Shown here piece by piece: positions 1 to 10,228 of a stretch of DNA of 64,000 nucleotides. Below the pieces are notes generated by a model. That model saw only the letters and a list, made by a program, of their open reading frames with translations. It was not told where the DNA came from and made no database searches. Origin of the DNA: Symploca sp. SIO3C6 (lineage in GTDB: Bacteria > Cyanobacteriota > Cyanobacteriia > Cyanobacteriales > Coleofasciculaceae). Every line of letters begins with the position of its first letter. The stretch's first letter is position 1. A program made the translations under genes and the position numbers. The stretch covers positions 557,127 to 621,126 of the forward strand of contig JAAHHJ010000001.1 of the NCBI GenBank assembly GCA_010692425.1. Direction: 5' to 3'.

Positions 1-157
1 CTGAGAGTACATCATCACCAGCGATGGCAACTCCAACATCTAGTAAATCGAGACCTTCCTTAACTACCACCACAACATCACGTTTGGCATGAGGAACTAA
101 CCATTCCCATGCTGCCTCATCCAGTGCTTCTGCTAGTTGTGTTCTCAAATCTTGCAT
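1..157 (-). CDS. DUF2288-like protein, N-terminal fragment
   Basis: The minus-strand frame opens at an ATG (155-157) and runs off the left edge, giving 52 residues that begin MQDLRTQLAEALDEAAWEWL and continue with a PHAKRDVVVVV strand and a DLLDVGVAIAGDDV segment. This pattern matches my memory of the small cyanobacterial DUF2288 family, whose function is unknown. The C-terminus lies outside the window. No database search was possible, so the family name rests on recall. The decayed transposon remnant begins about 20 bp upstream of the start codon. Confidence 0.6.
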   Translation of the reverse strand, partial: MQDLRTQLAEALDEAAWEWLVPHAKRDVVVVVKEGLDLLDVGVAIAGDDVLS

Positions 158-179
158 TTTTACCTAATCGCTTTTCAAG

Positions 180-912
180 TTGACGCTCCCCTCCCTTGCA
201 TGAAGGGGATTCTTAGATCAGTCATAGAACTTACCATTGATGAGTTTCCCCATCCAGACAGCGGCTCCGAAGTCACGCAGAGCATGACTTCGGAGCATGC
301 TCTGCGGTAGCTCTAATCTAGAAAGCTCGCTTCATGATTCCAGCCCTTGTTAAGAATATTGATAGCGGCGTTGTGGGCTTGATCTAAAACCGTATCTATG
401 CAGAATTGGACAAAATACCCTTTGGCGCGACGGACAATTATAACTCGCTTTATTTGCTGTTTTGTATACCAACTTAAATCGTGAGTTCCTTTCAGGCAAG
501 AAGGTGCCAGCGTTGAAGTCATCAGTTAAGGTTAATTTTTTCCTATCTTTTGACAGGTTCGATCCTGTTATGAGTTTACTCTACACTGCGAGAGTTTTTC
601 TTGAATTTGGGATAATCCTTCTTAGGAGGCACCTTATTTCTGGCAGTTGTCAAAGAACCTAGAGATTATACTCCACGCCCTTTCTGCATGAACTTGAGCC
701 GCTTGCGAGTTTAGTTTGCTAGCCCACTCATACTCTTTTTTTAACTGCAAGGCAACCTTTGTTAGCCTGCTCCTATTAACTTGCTCATCTCGCAATTATC
801 CAATCCAATAGGCGAGGCATTTATTACGGATAAACTGACCAGTAATAACAGCTTGATCAAGCTGTTATTACTGCCACTTTTTGCCGACTAACTTTGCCTC
901 AAGTACTAACAT
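180..912 (-). mobile_element. Decayed IS200/IS605-type element (tnpB only)
   Basis: This is a degenerate transposon read on the minus strand. Its 3' end carries the hairpin motif AAGAATCCCC...GGGGAGCGTCAA (180-214), which resembles the right-end hairpin seen in cyanobacterial IS200/IS605 elements. Between this hairpin and the tnpB stop lie about 100 bp with the inverted arms TCCGAAGTCATGCTCTGCG and CGCAGAGCATGACTTCGGA (near 266-305), in the place where the guide (omega) RNA of TnpB elements is normally encoded. No tnpA gene is visible. The left end is not defined; the tnpB start at 912 is used as the limit. Confidence 0.6.
313..912 (-). pseudogene. tnpB: tnpB remnant, frameshifted and internally deleted
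   Basis: Piecing frames together from the ATG at 910-912 gives MLVLEAKL, then QLDQAVITGQFIRNKCLAYW, LKKEYEWASKLNSQA, AERAWSIISRFFDNCQK, KKDYPKFKKNSRSVE, LSKDRKKLTLTDDF, IKRVIIVRRAKGYFVQFCID and finally HNAAINILNKGW. These are the successive N-terminal blocks and the extreme C-terminal block of IS605-family TnpB proteins. In-frame stops occur after KLVGKKWQ, after YWIG and at FFDNCQK. The middle, including the first RuvC aspartate, the glutamate and the zinc finger, is deleted: only about 200 of roughly 400 codons remain. The gene is dead as a nuclease. Confidence 0.82.
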
Positions 913-998
913 TTTTGTTGCCGTATTTGTGCCTGCTATTGTACCATCTCTCTGAGTGGTTATTTACAGAGTGTTACGCGCGCCTTTAGGGGCTCTCA

Positions 999-2084
999 CT
1001 ACATCCGGCACCTGGAAGGAAGGGGCTGGGCTCGAAATTTGGGTAAGGAAACTGTGACTAGTTGACCTCCCAGTTGGAGAGATTGCTGTAGACACTGAAG
1101 AATATGCACCAGTTCAGTTCCAACCCAGCCAGAGGATACTGGCGAAGGTTGGCAAGAGTCAAGATGAGCAAGAAAGTGGTCGCAAACAAATTCTAGCGGT
1201 TGACCTGCTTCTATTTCCAGGACTTGGCGACTTTGACCAGCAGGGGTAAAGTAGTTACCGTTAGACTCAAGACACCCATGCTCGATGGTAAGGGGTGCCT
1301 CTGGGGACATTTCATCAAAAATCAAGGTTCCTTCCGTTCCTACAACGCTAAGACGTCTTTGTTTGTCAGGATTAAGCCAACACAGGTGAATAAAAGCCTC
1401 GAAACCAGTGGCATAAATTAGCGTGACTTGAACTAAGTCAGCCAAATCCTGATCTAGAGGTGAATTTTTCCCTATACTCCTCTGTAGCCAGACCTTACCA
1501 CTAGCTTTTACCTTAATGGGCATCTGCCCCAACCAGCTATTGAAAATTGCCAGGTCATGAATTGCCAAATCCCACAAGGCATTAACATCCCAGCGCACTG
1601 GGCCTAAATGGGTACGAGCAGCATAACCATAGCGCAATTCTCCTATGCCCCCAGACTTAATTACCTCGCCAGCACGCCAGACGGCTGGATGAAACAAATA
1701 AGTATGATCAACCATCAACTGTCGTTGCTGTTGTTGGGCAAAGCAGCACAGTTCTAGGCACTCATTGACATCAAGGGTCAAGGGCTTTTCTGCTAGAACA
1801 TGATAACCCCGTTGTAGTGCTTCCTTAATTAGAGTGTAGTGGGTAGAAGCCGGTGTGGCGATCGCTACCGCCTCAATTTGGGTGCTTTTGGGTATAGATG
1901 CCAAATCAGTTGCTAATAAGATGCTATTATTAAGTTCCAAGCTGGCTCCTAGTGCTGCTAAACGTTCTGTTTGCCGATCAACTACTGCGACTACCACAGT
2001 CTTGGGATGTTTTAAAAAGTTTCGCACTAAATGCGTACCCCAACGACCTGCTCCTAGTACTGCAATTTTAGTCTTGTTCACCAT
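999..2084 (-). CDS. Gfo/Idh/MocA family oxidoreductase
   Basis: This 361-residue protein is a predicted NAD(P)-dependent sugar or cyclitol dehydrogenase. It starts with a Rossmann nucleotide-binding motif (VLGAGRWGTHLVRNFL, about residues 9-24) and contains the family hallmark EKP (AEKPLTLDVNECLEL, about 97-111). The second half, with IHDLAIFNSW, is the expected substrate-binding domain. Length fits the family. The start codon overlaps the end of rnc by 17 bp, so the two are probably co-transcribed, downstream of rnpB. The substrate cannot be deduced from the sequence. Confidence 0.85.
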   Translation of the reverse strand: MVNKTKIAVLGAGRWGTHLVRNFLKHPKTVVVAVVDRQTERLAALGASLELNNSILLATDLASIPKSTQIEAVAIATPASTHYTLIKEALQRGYHVLAEKPLTLDVNECLELCCFAQQQQRQLMVDHTYLFHPAVWRAGEVIKSGGIGELRYGYAARTHLGPVRWDVNALWDLAIHDLAIFNSWLGQMPIKVKASGKVWLQRSIGKNSPLDQDLADLVQVTLIYATGFEAFIHLCWLNPDKQRRLSVVGTEGTLIFDEMSPEAPLTIEHGCLESNGNYFTPAGQSRQVLEIEAGQPLEFVCDHFLAHLDSCQPSPVSSGWVGTELVHILQCLQQSLQLGGQLVTVSLPKFRAQPLPSRCRM

Positions 2085-2799
2085 GTTTACCTTGTACTGC
2101 CAATAATGCCTGTTTCGCAGCAGCTTGTTCAGCTGCCTTCTTAGAGCGCCCTTTCCCTTCGCCTAGTTGCTGCTTGTGAAGCCAGACTTGGGCAGTAAAT
2201 CGGTCAGCTGTACCGTGTACCCTACTGGTTTCCTGGAGACGGTATTCTGGTAAAGTTTTGTAGCGGGCTTGAGTCCATTCTTGGAGGGCATCTTTGTAAT
2301 TTTGACGGGCTGGATCTTTGCGAACTTCAGCTGCCAATTCCTGCAAATGAGAGTCCAGCCAAGGGCGAACTAGTTCCAGGGTGTGGGTGCTCAGATATAG
2401 CGCTCCCAAAATTGCTTCAAAGGCATCTGCTAACCTCGACCTCTGACCAGCCAAATCATTGGCAGCAGAGCTAGAAACAAGCAAATACCTTTCTATTCCA
2501 TAAGATTGAGCTAACTGGGCAAGGATGCGATCGCTAACCAAAACTGAACGAATAGCAGCAAATTCACCTACCGAAGAGTTGGGATAAATCTCAAACAACA
2601 ACTCTGAAGCCGCCATGCGCACTACTGCGTCACCTACAAACTCCAACTGCTCATAGTTTGCCTCAGCTGAAATACTAGGGTGAGTCAGTGCTAGGTCTAG
2701 GAGTTCCCATTTTACTCGGGAGTGTTCAGGTAATCCTAGTTTTTGCACTAACTTCTGTAGTTGCTTCTTACGGCGAGAGTCATTGATTATATAGCTCAT
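2068..2799 (-). CDS. rnc: Ribonuclease III
   Basis: RNase III cleaves double-stranded RNA during rRNA and mRNA processing. The signature YEQLEFVGDAVV (about residues 49-60) is the family's NERLEFLGDSVL block, and DAFEAILGALYL carries the second pair of catalytic acids. A double-stranded RNA-binding domain follows (about 165-240, ending with GKGRSKKAAEQAAAKQAL). A longer frame begins at 2826, but that ATG lies inside the 3' end of rnpB, so I chose the next ATG at 2797-2799 (243 residues). Cyanobacteria often have more than one RNase III-like gene; this is a full-length one. Confidence 0.88.
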   Translation of the reverse strand: MSYIINDSRRKKQLQKLVQKLGLPEHSRVKWELLDLALTHPSISAEANYEQLEFVGDAVVRMAASELLFEIYPNSSVGEFAAIRSVLVSDRILAQLAQSYGIERYLLVSSSAANDLAGQRSRLADAFEAILGALYLSTHTLELVRPWLDSHLQELAAEVRKDPARQNYKDALQEWTQARYKTLPEYRLQETSRVHGTADRFTAQVWLHKQQLGEGKGRSKKAAEQAAAKQALLAVQGKHGEQD

Positions 2800-2821
2800 T
2801 GAAGGATTGGGGAGAGAGCAG

Positions 2822-3238
2822 GTCATAAGCCGGGTTCTGTTCTCCTACAGTAGTCTTTAGACTAACTTAGAGGGCAGTTATCTATCTGGGATGTCTGTTA
2901 CCAGACACCTCAAGCGGTTCTATTGAGTGAAACTGGTAAAAGACCAACCATAGTTCCATTGTGCCTTGCTCCCAACCGGGGTTTACCGAGCCAGCACCTC
3001 TCGATGCTGCTGGTGACGCTCTTACCGCACCTTTGCACCCTTACCTGTACAAATAGAAGCTATCTAGTGCTTCTATCAGCCATTGGCGGTATGTTTCTGT
3101 GGCACTATCCTCACGGTCACCCGCACTGGGCGTTACCCAGCAAGTCTGGTCTTTCGGGAGCCCGGACTTTCCTCAGACAGGGTCAATCGCCACTGTCTGC
3201 AACTGCCTGCGCCTCCTCTCTCCCATATCTAGTCTAGT
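2822..3238 (-). ncRNA. rnpB: RNase P RNA
   Basis: Read on the minus strand, the region contains the two most conserved blocks of bacterial class A RNase P RNA: GAGGAAAGTCCGGGCTCCC near the 5' side (around 3160-3180) and ACAGAACCCGGCTTATG at the 3' end (around 2824-2840). These pair to form the P4 core. Length of about 415 nt fits cyanobacteria. The exact ends are estimated. Some heterocystous cyanobacteria have heptamer STRRs inside this gene; I see none here. The 3' end abuts rnc, so both RNA-processing components are linked. Confidence 0.92.
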
Positions 3239-3342
3239 CATCAAGGGGCTTTTAAGGCGAGGACTTAGGTAAAAAATTTAAGCTGTTGTGTCTCTGGCAC
3301 GAAGCAGCTTTGAGTGCTTCAGGATAACTTGCTTTACTTGTT

Positions 3343-3382
3343 CCCCCCATCTCCCCATCTCCCCATCTCCCCATCTCCCCAT
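3343..3382. repeat. (CCCCATCT)n tandem repeat
   Basis: About five copies of the octamer CCCCATCT lie between rnpB and the next gene. The same unit, or its complement GGGGAGAT, recurs near 27800, 45390, 46590, 51361 and 60551. Confidence 0.9.
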
Positions 3383-3400
3383 TAAAGTTTTGATAACTTA

Positions 3401-4063
3401 TTACTTCTTAGGTCTCAAGAGCAAGTCAGCGGCTTTTTTCCAGTGAACTCTTTTGACGCTTAATGGGCAGCGTAGTACGCAGAAACGCTGTTGTTTACCA
3501 TCTTTAGGATTAGCTTTTTGATCGGCAATATTGAAGACTAACTGAACGTGAAAATTATTTGCCGTTAATGCCTCTAATTTGAGAAGCCTTTCACTATCTA
3601 GATTAGATTTTTTTTTAACAGAAACGTTCTTGGAGTGTAAGGGAGACACTAATTTCTCATCACTGAGTTTTGCTTCAATAGCTTGACCAGGAAGAATGGT
3701 AGTATTTACTTGTTCTTGAGGTGTTTCATCCATGTTATCAGTTTTTCTAATTAGTCGTCCTGACTTCTTTTTCAAGTTAGATATAGAACTATCATCCCAA
3801 AATAATTCAATTTTATGTTGTTGGGATTTATTAGCAATTTCAACAGGGATGTTTTCTAACTCTTTATCCATTTTTTCAAGATGATAGCCTGGTTTGAATT
3901 TAAATTTAACCTCAATAAAATTCTTAAGATTATCCTCTTCTAGTTGTCGATTTAGTTCTTCTTTGTCAGCTTCAACTGTTACCATACTGTCTATAAACAA
4001 GAAGGCATTGTACAGAACGTAAGTAACGCAGATCAAGTAAACTGTGAAAATCAGTAAATTCAT
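3401..4063 (-). CDS. Membrane-anchored protein of unknown function
   Basis: This is a 220-residue protein I do not recognise. A single hydrophobic segment (residues about 2-26, LLIFTVYLICVTYVLYNAFLFI) suggests an N-terminal anchor or uncleaved signal. It is followed by a charged, Lys/Glu-rich region and a C-terminal part with paired cysteines (RFCVLRCPL, about 193-201) and the ending KKAADLLLRPKK. It stands alone between rnpB and groEL with no overlapping partner. The codon-like continuity and clean start support a real gene, but no role can be assigned. Confidence 0.6.
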   Translation of the reverse strand: MNLLIFTVYLICVTYVLYNAFLFIDSMVTVEADKEELNRQLEEDNLKNFIEVKFKFKPGYHLEKMDKELENIPVEIANKSQQHKIELFWDDSSISNLKKKSGRLIRKTDNMDETPQEQVNTTILPGQAIEAKLSDEKLVSPLHSKNVSVKKKSNLDSERLLKLEALTANNFHVQLVFNIADQKANPKDGKQQRFCVLRCPLSVKRVHWKKAADLLLRPKK

Positions 4064-4153
4064 GATGTATTGTGCTAGCTAGAATTAAATTTTAGGAAAG
4101 TCTCCAACCAGTAAAGCTATTGAATTTAGATTTTTGCAATTGATCGTAACAGA

Positions 4154-4254
4154 TATAGCAGTACGTATTAAGGTTAGGACAAGCTAAATCGCTAAAACTT
4201 TGTCAAATTCTGCCTTGGAGCCTTCTGCCCTTGAGCCTTGCGCGTAGCGCTATA
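4154..4254. repeat. MITE-like TATAGC repeat, copy A
   Basis: This 101-bp element begins TATAGCAGTACGTATTAAGG and ends CTTGCGCGTAGCGCTATA. The ends are imperfect inverted repeats (TATAGCAGTACG against TATAGCGCTACG). The middle holds CCTTCTG-type units related to the GGCAGAA heptamer. Other copies are at 7537, 49922 and 55103. Confidence 0.8.
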
Positions 4255-4267
4255 AGGGAACAGGGAA

Positions 4268-4304
4268 CTAAAAAGCAGCCTGTTCCTTAGGAACAGGCTG
4301 CTTT
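4268..4304 (-). terminator. Rho-independent terminator after groEL
   Basis: A 15-bp perfect stem (AAAGCAGCCTGTTCC, 4272-4286, with its complement at 4290-4304) has a 3-nt loop. On the minus strand it continues into a T-run (TTTTTAG). It lies 28 bp beyond the groEL stop codon. Confidence 0.85.
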
Positions 4305-4331
4305 CAGGGTTAAGCTCAGCAAGTCAGCGGA

Positions 4332-6023
<1,692 letters not shown>

Positions 6024-6049
6024 CTATCTTCGTGTCTCCAATAGCAAAT

Positions 6050-6076
6050 TTAGCACTCAAGTCCGTCGAGTGCTAA
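6050..6076 (-). promoter_or_regulatory. CIRCE operator of groEL
   Basis: The sequence TTAGCACTC, nine spacer bases, GAGTGCTAA is a perfect 9-9-9 CIRCE inverted repeat, the known binding site of the heat-shock repressor HrcA. It sits 42-68 bp upstream of the groEL start codon. Confidence 0.95.
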
Positions 6077-6242
6077 CTATTTAGAAAAACTATAGCGCTG
6101 GAGTGAATAGTTTAGGGTATCTTAAGGGTGCCAAGGTCTAGTCCAGAGATGGGGATTGGCGGTTGATGGTTGATGGCTCCTGGTTGATAGTTCATGGTCA
6201 ACTAATGACTAAGTTGACTAAGTTGACTTTTGTTGCTTAGCG

Positions 6243-7523
6243 TTGCATTTAGTGAGGTACTCGATGCGGAATCACCGCCTACAGATTGCTGAGTATGTCT
6301 TCCTGGCTAGCTCTTTAATTGGTTTAGCAGTGGCGGTATTATCAGGGCAGTTAATTTATGGGGCTCTGCCAGTGGCTGTTTCTCTAACGTTGAACTTAAT
6401 TAATCGTCAGCGTTTGGAGCAAAAAATTCAGCATCGAATTAATCTTGCCAATAGCCAACTACATCAGCAAATCTCAGAAGAACTACAAGCCTTTTCTCAA
6501 CAGCAACTAGAAACAGGTAATAGTTCAGTTAATCAAAAGCTAACAGGGAATCTTCTGCTGACAAAGTACCCTAAGACTGAACCTGAAGTACAGCAAAGTT
6601 ATCAAGCAATACCACAAAACTGGAGTGAACTCTATACTCTGCAAGGACACTCAGACTGGATTGGTTCTCTAGCAATTACTCCTGATGCTCGAACTCTTGC
6701 TAGCGGAGGTTTTGACGGTACAATCAAGCTTTGGGATCTTTCCACTAGCGAACTAATTTACACCCTATCTAAACAGGAACAGGGAGTATTATCCCTAGTC
6801 ATTAGTTCAGATGGAAAAACCCTTGCCAGTGGAGGTTTTGACGGTACAATCAAGCTCTGGCATCTAGAACGGAAAGAATTGATTGATATTCTAAGGGTTC
6901 ATACTAGTTCCGTGCGTTCACTCGCTATCATTCCAGATGAGCAAATTCTAGTTAGTGGTAGTTTCGACCAAACAATTAAGCTCTGGCATCTAGACACTGG
7001 AGAATTACTTGCTAACCTGATTGAGCAGGCTGGACTAGTGTCAGCGATTGCTCTAAGCTCAGATGGGCAAATCCTTGCTAGTGGTAGTCAAGACGGCATT
7101 ATTAGACTCTGGCAACTAAATCCTGCTGATGCAGTTAAGAAATTTACTCCTCTAGGCACTTTCACAGGTAATCTCAGTTTGATTTGCTCACTTGCCATTA
7201 ACCCAGTTGCTCAGCTTTTCGCTGCTGGTTGCAGTGACGGTAGTGTCAAGCTATGGAAGCTGGGTAAATTAGAATTGCAGTGTACTTTTCAAGGTCACTC
7301 AGGGCAAGTGATAGGTGTCGCTTTTAGCCCCGATGGACAAACACTAATTAGCGGTAGTGCTGACGGCACAATTAGGATTTGGCATCTTCAAACTGGTCAA
7401 CAGTTAAATGTCCTCACCGATGAAACAGCTAATTCAGTGACTGCTATTGCTATTAGTACTGATGGTGAATTAATCGCTAGCGGTAGTACTAATGGTACTA
7501 TTAGAGTTTGGCAGAGTAATTAA
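6243..7523 (+). CDS. Membrane-anchored WD40 repeat protein
   Basis: The 426-residue protein has two N-terminal hydrophobic segments (about residues 17-36 and 40-56), a Gln-rich helical linker (about 58-105) and seven WD40 repeats (about 130-426), enough for one seven-bladed propeller. Blades 1 and 2 share the block LASGGFDGTIKLW almost identically, pointing to recent duplication. It is probably a membrane-tethered binding scaffold; no enzymatic domain is present. An alternative start is the ATG at residue 8. Partners are unknown, and the gene stands alone. Confidence 0.8.
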   Translation: MHLVRYSMRNHRLQIAEYVFLASSLIGLAVAVLSGQLIYGALPVAVSLTLNLINRQRLEQKIQHRINLANSQLHQQISEELQAFSQQQLETGNSSVNQKLTGNLLLTKYPKTEPEVQQSYQAIPQNWSELYTLQGHSDWIGSLAITPDARTLASGGFDGTIKLWDLSTSELIYTLSKQEQGVLSLVISSDGKTLASGGFDGTIKLWHLERKELIDILRVHTSSVRSLAIIPDEQILVSGSFDQTIKLWHLDTGELLANLIEQAGLVSAIALSSDGQILASGSQDGIIRLWQLNPADAVKKFTPLGTFTGNLSLICSLAINPVAQLFAAGCSDGSVKLWKLGKLELQCTFQGHSGQVIGVAFSPDGQTLISGSADGTIRIWHLQTGQQLNVLTDETANSVTAIAISTDGELIASGSTNGTIRVWQSN

Positions 7524-7536
7524 AAGTGAACAAAAT

Positions 7537-7630
7537 TATAGCAGTACGTATTAAGGTTAGGACAAGCTAAATCGCTAAAACTTTGCCAAATTCACCCCTT
7601 CTGCCTTGGAGCCTTGCGCGTAGCGCTATA
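7537..7630. repeat. MITE-like TATAGC repeat, copy B
   Basis: This 94-bp copy is nearly identical to copy A over its first 50 bp and over its last 30 bp (GGAGCCTTGCGCGTAGCGCTATA region). It lies 14 bp beyond the stop codon of the WD40 gene. Confidence 0.8.
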
Positions 7631-7793
7631 TGATTAAAGTATACAAATCTTGGTTCTAAGAAAGTATTTTCTGGGGCATTAATTAAATGTATTGCATCAA
7701 ATTGCAATAAATGATCACTTGGTATTTGTTAAAGACAAAAATCTAACGAGTGCTGGGAGAAAAGCTTAGGTTTTAGTGCTACTCCTACATAGG

Positions 7794-7919
7794 GCTCCAG
7801 CAAATATTTTCTCTTACAATGCTATAACTTTAACCAATCGAGAAATTGTTCACCTAGATTATTTTGATGCTAAGTCAATTACTGACAAAGTCGTAGAGAT
7901 TATCATCAAGCCCGATTGA
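7794..7919 (+). pseudogene. Possible glycosyltransferase family 4 C-terminal remnant
   Basis: A 41-codon open stretch without a start reads TLTNREIVHLDYFDAKSITD and then KVVEIIIKPD before a stop. This resembles the C-terminal VDFFDP-AIA-RV-EVL block of GT4 glycosyltransferases. Nothing recognisable lies upstream, so if real it is a relic. The match is by eye and short. Confidence 0.35.
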
Positions 7920-7925
7920 ACTGGA

Positions 7926-8171
7926 CTAAAGCTCAGAGGTAGTTTCTGGAGCAATAATCTTGCCCTTTGGTGCTGGTAGTAAATCTTGTTGGCTGATCAA
8001 ATTACTACTATCGACGCCCATGCTGTCGCAAGCTTTTTCAAGTTCTTGCTTGAAGGTGTTAATATCTTCGCCATAGCCACACAGCTGAGCAGTAGTTTCG
8101 ATTCCCTGCTTAGCATTAGCTCTGACACAATCGACCAAGTCTGTGCCTTTGAGTGGAACTGGAGATGTCAT
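7926..8171 (-). CDS. Small conserved protein of unknown function
   Basis: This 81-residue soluble protein begins MTSPVPLKGTDLVDCVRANA and has three cysteines (in DCV, LCG and ACD) and a Pro/Lys-rich C-terminus. It has no membrane segment. I believe similar small proteins with the PLKGTDL-DC-A block occur in other cyanobacteria, but I know no function. It stands alone, between a gene-poor gap and the amidohydrolase. Confidence 0.6.
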   Translation of the reverse strand: MTSPVPLKGTDLVDCVRANAKQGIETTAQLCGYGEDINTFKQELEKACDSMGVDSSNLISQQDLLPAPKGKIIAPETTSEL

Positions 8172-8270
8172 AGTTCTAACATTATGTATTTTGTACGCTA
8201 TCAGCTTAGCTCAGTCAAAACTGCTAGTACAACTCATCTGTCAACAGTTATAGTTTTAAGTTAACCGTTT

Positions 8271-9449
8271 TTACCTACTATGCTGCCAGTATTGGTAGAT
8301 GGTGTAAGCAAGTGTAACTACGCCAGTCACGATTGCTGATTCTTCGACATCAAATTGGGGGTGATGTAGTGGGTAATTGGGTTGATCCTTGAACCCGACA
8401 CCAAGGCGAAACATTGTACCAGGAGTATGTTCTAAATATACAGAGAAATCTTCAGCTCCTAGAGATGGTTCCTGTAAGATGTGAATATGCTCAGAACCCC
8501 AGGCTCGTTTAGCTGACTCTTCTAATAACTGAGTTAGCGCTAAGTCATTTTGTACTGAAGGCACTCCCCTCCGATAATTCATTTCATAGCTAGCACCGTA
8601 AGTGTGACAAACATTTGATACAATCTTTTCAATCCATGCTGGTAGGCTAGCATGAGTTTCTGGGTGAAGCGATCGCACTGTCCCTGTCATTCGCACTTGG
8701 TCAGCAATCACATTGGGAGCCCGACCACCACTAATTTGCCCAATTGTTAATACTATAGGTCGTAAAGGATTATGAGTACGACTAATTGCCTGCTGTAGAG
8801 TTGTAATCACTTGGGAGGCAATCCAAATAGCATCTATTGCCTCATGGGGGCGAGCTCCATGACCAGATTCTCCGATAATGATTATTTCCACATCATCTGC
8901 TGCCGCTGTAAGTGCCCCATAGCGGATGCCTATAGAACCAGCTCTAATTGAGGGGAAAACGTGAACCCCAAATACGGCACTGACATCATTCATTGCTCCA
9001 GCTTCCACCATCCAGCTAGCACCTTTAGCAATCTCCTCTGCTGGTTGGAACAAAAAGCGCACATTTCCAGGCAGTGCTTCCCCCAACTGAGATAGTACCA
9101 TCGCTGTGCCTAAACCCAAGGTAGAGTGAACGTCGTGACCACAGGCGTGCATTACTCCTTGGTGGCGCGAGGCGAATTCAAGATTAGTACATTCAGTGAT
9201 TGGTAGGGCGTCCATATCGGTGCGCAGTGCCACTAACCGTTCATCGGTGCCGCCAACTAGTTCTCCAATGACACCAGTTTTACCTACAGCCTCTTGTACG
9301 ACTATACCACAGGAGGAGAGTACCCCAGCAATGTAAGCTGCTGTTTGGGATTCTTGACCACTCAATTCTGGGTGAGAGTGAATGTGACGGCGGATTTCAA
9401 TTAGGCGTGGTGCTAGTGCTTGGGCTAAATCTTTAATTTTGGTAAGCAT
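8271..9449 (-). CDS. M20 family amidohydrolase (N-acyl-amino acid/hippurate type)
   Basis: The 392-residue enzyme is a metal-dependent amidohydrolase that would release amino acids from N-acyl conjugates. It has the metal-binding HACGHDVH motif (residues 101-108), the RTDMDALPI block (about 77-85), the catalytic-glutamate region PAEEIAKGASWM and the dimerisation-domain block GHGARPHEAIDA. The C-terminal GAEDFSVYLEHTPG is also typical. Length is normal for the HipO/IAA-amidohydrolase group. It is not in an obvious operon. The natural substrate is not determined. Confidence 0.9.
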   Translation of the reverse strand: MLTKIKDLAQALAPRLIEIRRHIHSHPELSGQESQTAAYIAGVLSSCGIVVQEAVGKTGVIGELVGGTDERLVALRTDMDALPITECTNLEFASRHQGVMHACGHDVHSTLGLGTAMVLSQLGEALPGNVRFLFQPAEEIAKGASWMVEAGAMNDVSAVFGVHVFPSIRAGSIGIRYGALTAAADDVEIIIIGESGHGARPHEAIDAIWIASQVITTLQQAISRTHNPLRPIVLTIGQISGGRAPNVIADQVRMTGTVRSLHPETHASLPAWIEKIVSNVCHTYGASYEMNYRRGVPSVQNDLALTQLLEESAKRAWGSEHIHILQEPSLGAEDFSVYLEHTPGTMFRLGVGFKDQPNYPLHHPQFDVEESAIVTGVVTLAYTIYQYWQHSR

Positions 9450-9620
9450 AGACTGATTATCAGTGCTAACTAAGCCTATTAATATTCAGTAGTAAGCTTT
9501 ATTGTCGGCACACTCGTGTGCAATTAGCAAGTTATTTCAATTGGGGGAAAGGGGGAGCGATAAGACTCCCAGTTCAATCTTTGATTTACCAAGATTTACC
9601 GGGGTGGGAAGTTCCTGCTT

Positions 9621-10178
9621 TCAAAGTACAACGAAGTTGAACCCATTCTCTGTACAAACACCTTGCAAGGATGTGTCCCAATCATCAATTGGTAGCTGGG
9701 GAAGATAGGCTTGTTCAAAAATAATTCCAATTGTTGGTTTAGACTCCCATTCAGATAAACTAAGCATGCGATCATAGAAACCTCCACCGTAGCCGAGTCT
9801 ATATCCACGCTGGTCACAAGCAACAGCAGGTACAATAATTAAATCTACTTCAGATGGCTCTAAAGTAGGAGCATCCCCACAGGGTTCAAAAATGCCATAT
9901 TTTCCTTTTTGTAGAGCTTCACCAGGCTTCCAGCTATGCCAACAGAGGGATTTGCCAACGCAGCGAGGAAATCCCCATCGGCGTTCAGTATCCTCAAACA
10001 TAGTGCTTAAATCTGGTTCTTTTCGAAAGCTAAAATACGCAAGAACAGTCTGCGCTTGAGTAAATAGAGGTGAAAATCGTAAGTGCTTGACAAGGCATTC
10101 ACTCTTCTGCTGCCATTCTTCAGATGACATTGACTGGCGTTTTTTGAGTAGCGATCGCCTTAACTTTGATTTATCCAT
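9621..10178 (-). CDS. 5-formyltetrahydrofolate cyclo-ligase
   Basis: This 185-residue enzyme (MTHFS, YgfA/Fau family) converts 5-formyl-THF to 5,10-methenyl-THF with ATP, returning stored folate to use. The N-terminal KSKLRRSLLKKRQSMS substrate-binding helix and the C-terminal signature IVPAVACDQRGYRLGYGGGFYDR (about residues 113-135, given here by its ends IVPAVACD and YGGGFYDR) are diagnostic. Length matches the family. The gene is separated from the amidohydrolase by about 170 bp and from the fucose genes by a repeat-rich gap. Confidence 0.92.
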   Translation of the reverse strand: MDKSKLRRSLLKKRQSMSSEEWQQKSECLVKHLRFSPLFTQAQTVLAYFSFRKEPDLSTMFEDTERRWGFPRCVGKSLCWHSWKPGEALQKGKYGIFEPCGDAPTLEPSEVDLIIVPAVACDQRGYRLGYGGGFYDRMLSLSEWESKPTIGIIFEQAYLPQLPIDDWDTSLQGVCTENGFNFVVL

Positions 10179-10228
10179 TCCCAGTAGTTAAATAACTGGA
10201 CAAAAATATAAGATTACTGGTTGAGGCA

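Larger units (their letters stand above)
7524..7925. other. Non-coding region with repeat and gene remnant
   Basis: This gap holds MITE-like copy B (7537-7630) and a short glycosyltransferase-like fragment (7794-7919). I see no intact gene and no clear terminator. Confidence 0.6.

Noticed and set aside
2923-3237. 104-codon plus-strand open frame
   Set aside because: It lies antisense within rnpB, whose conserved blocks explain the sequence.
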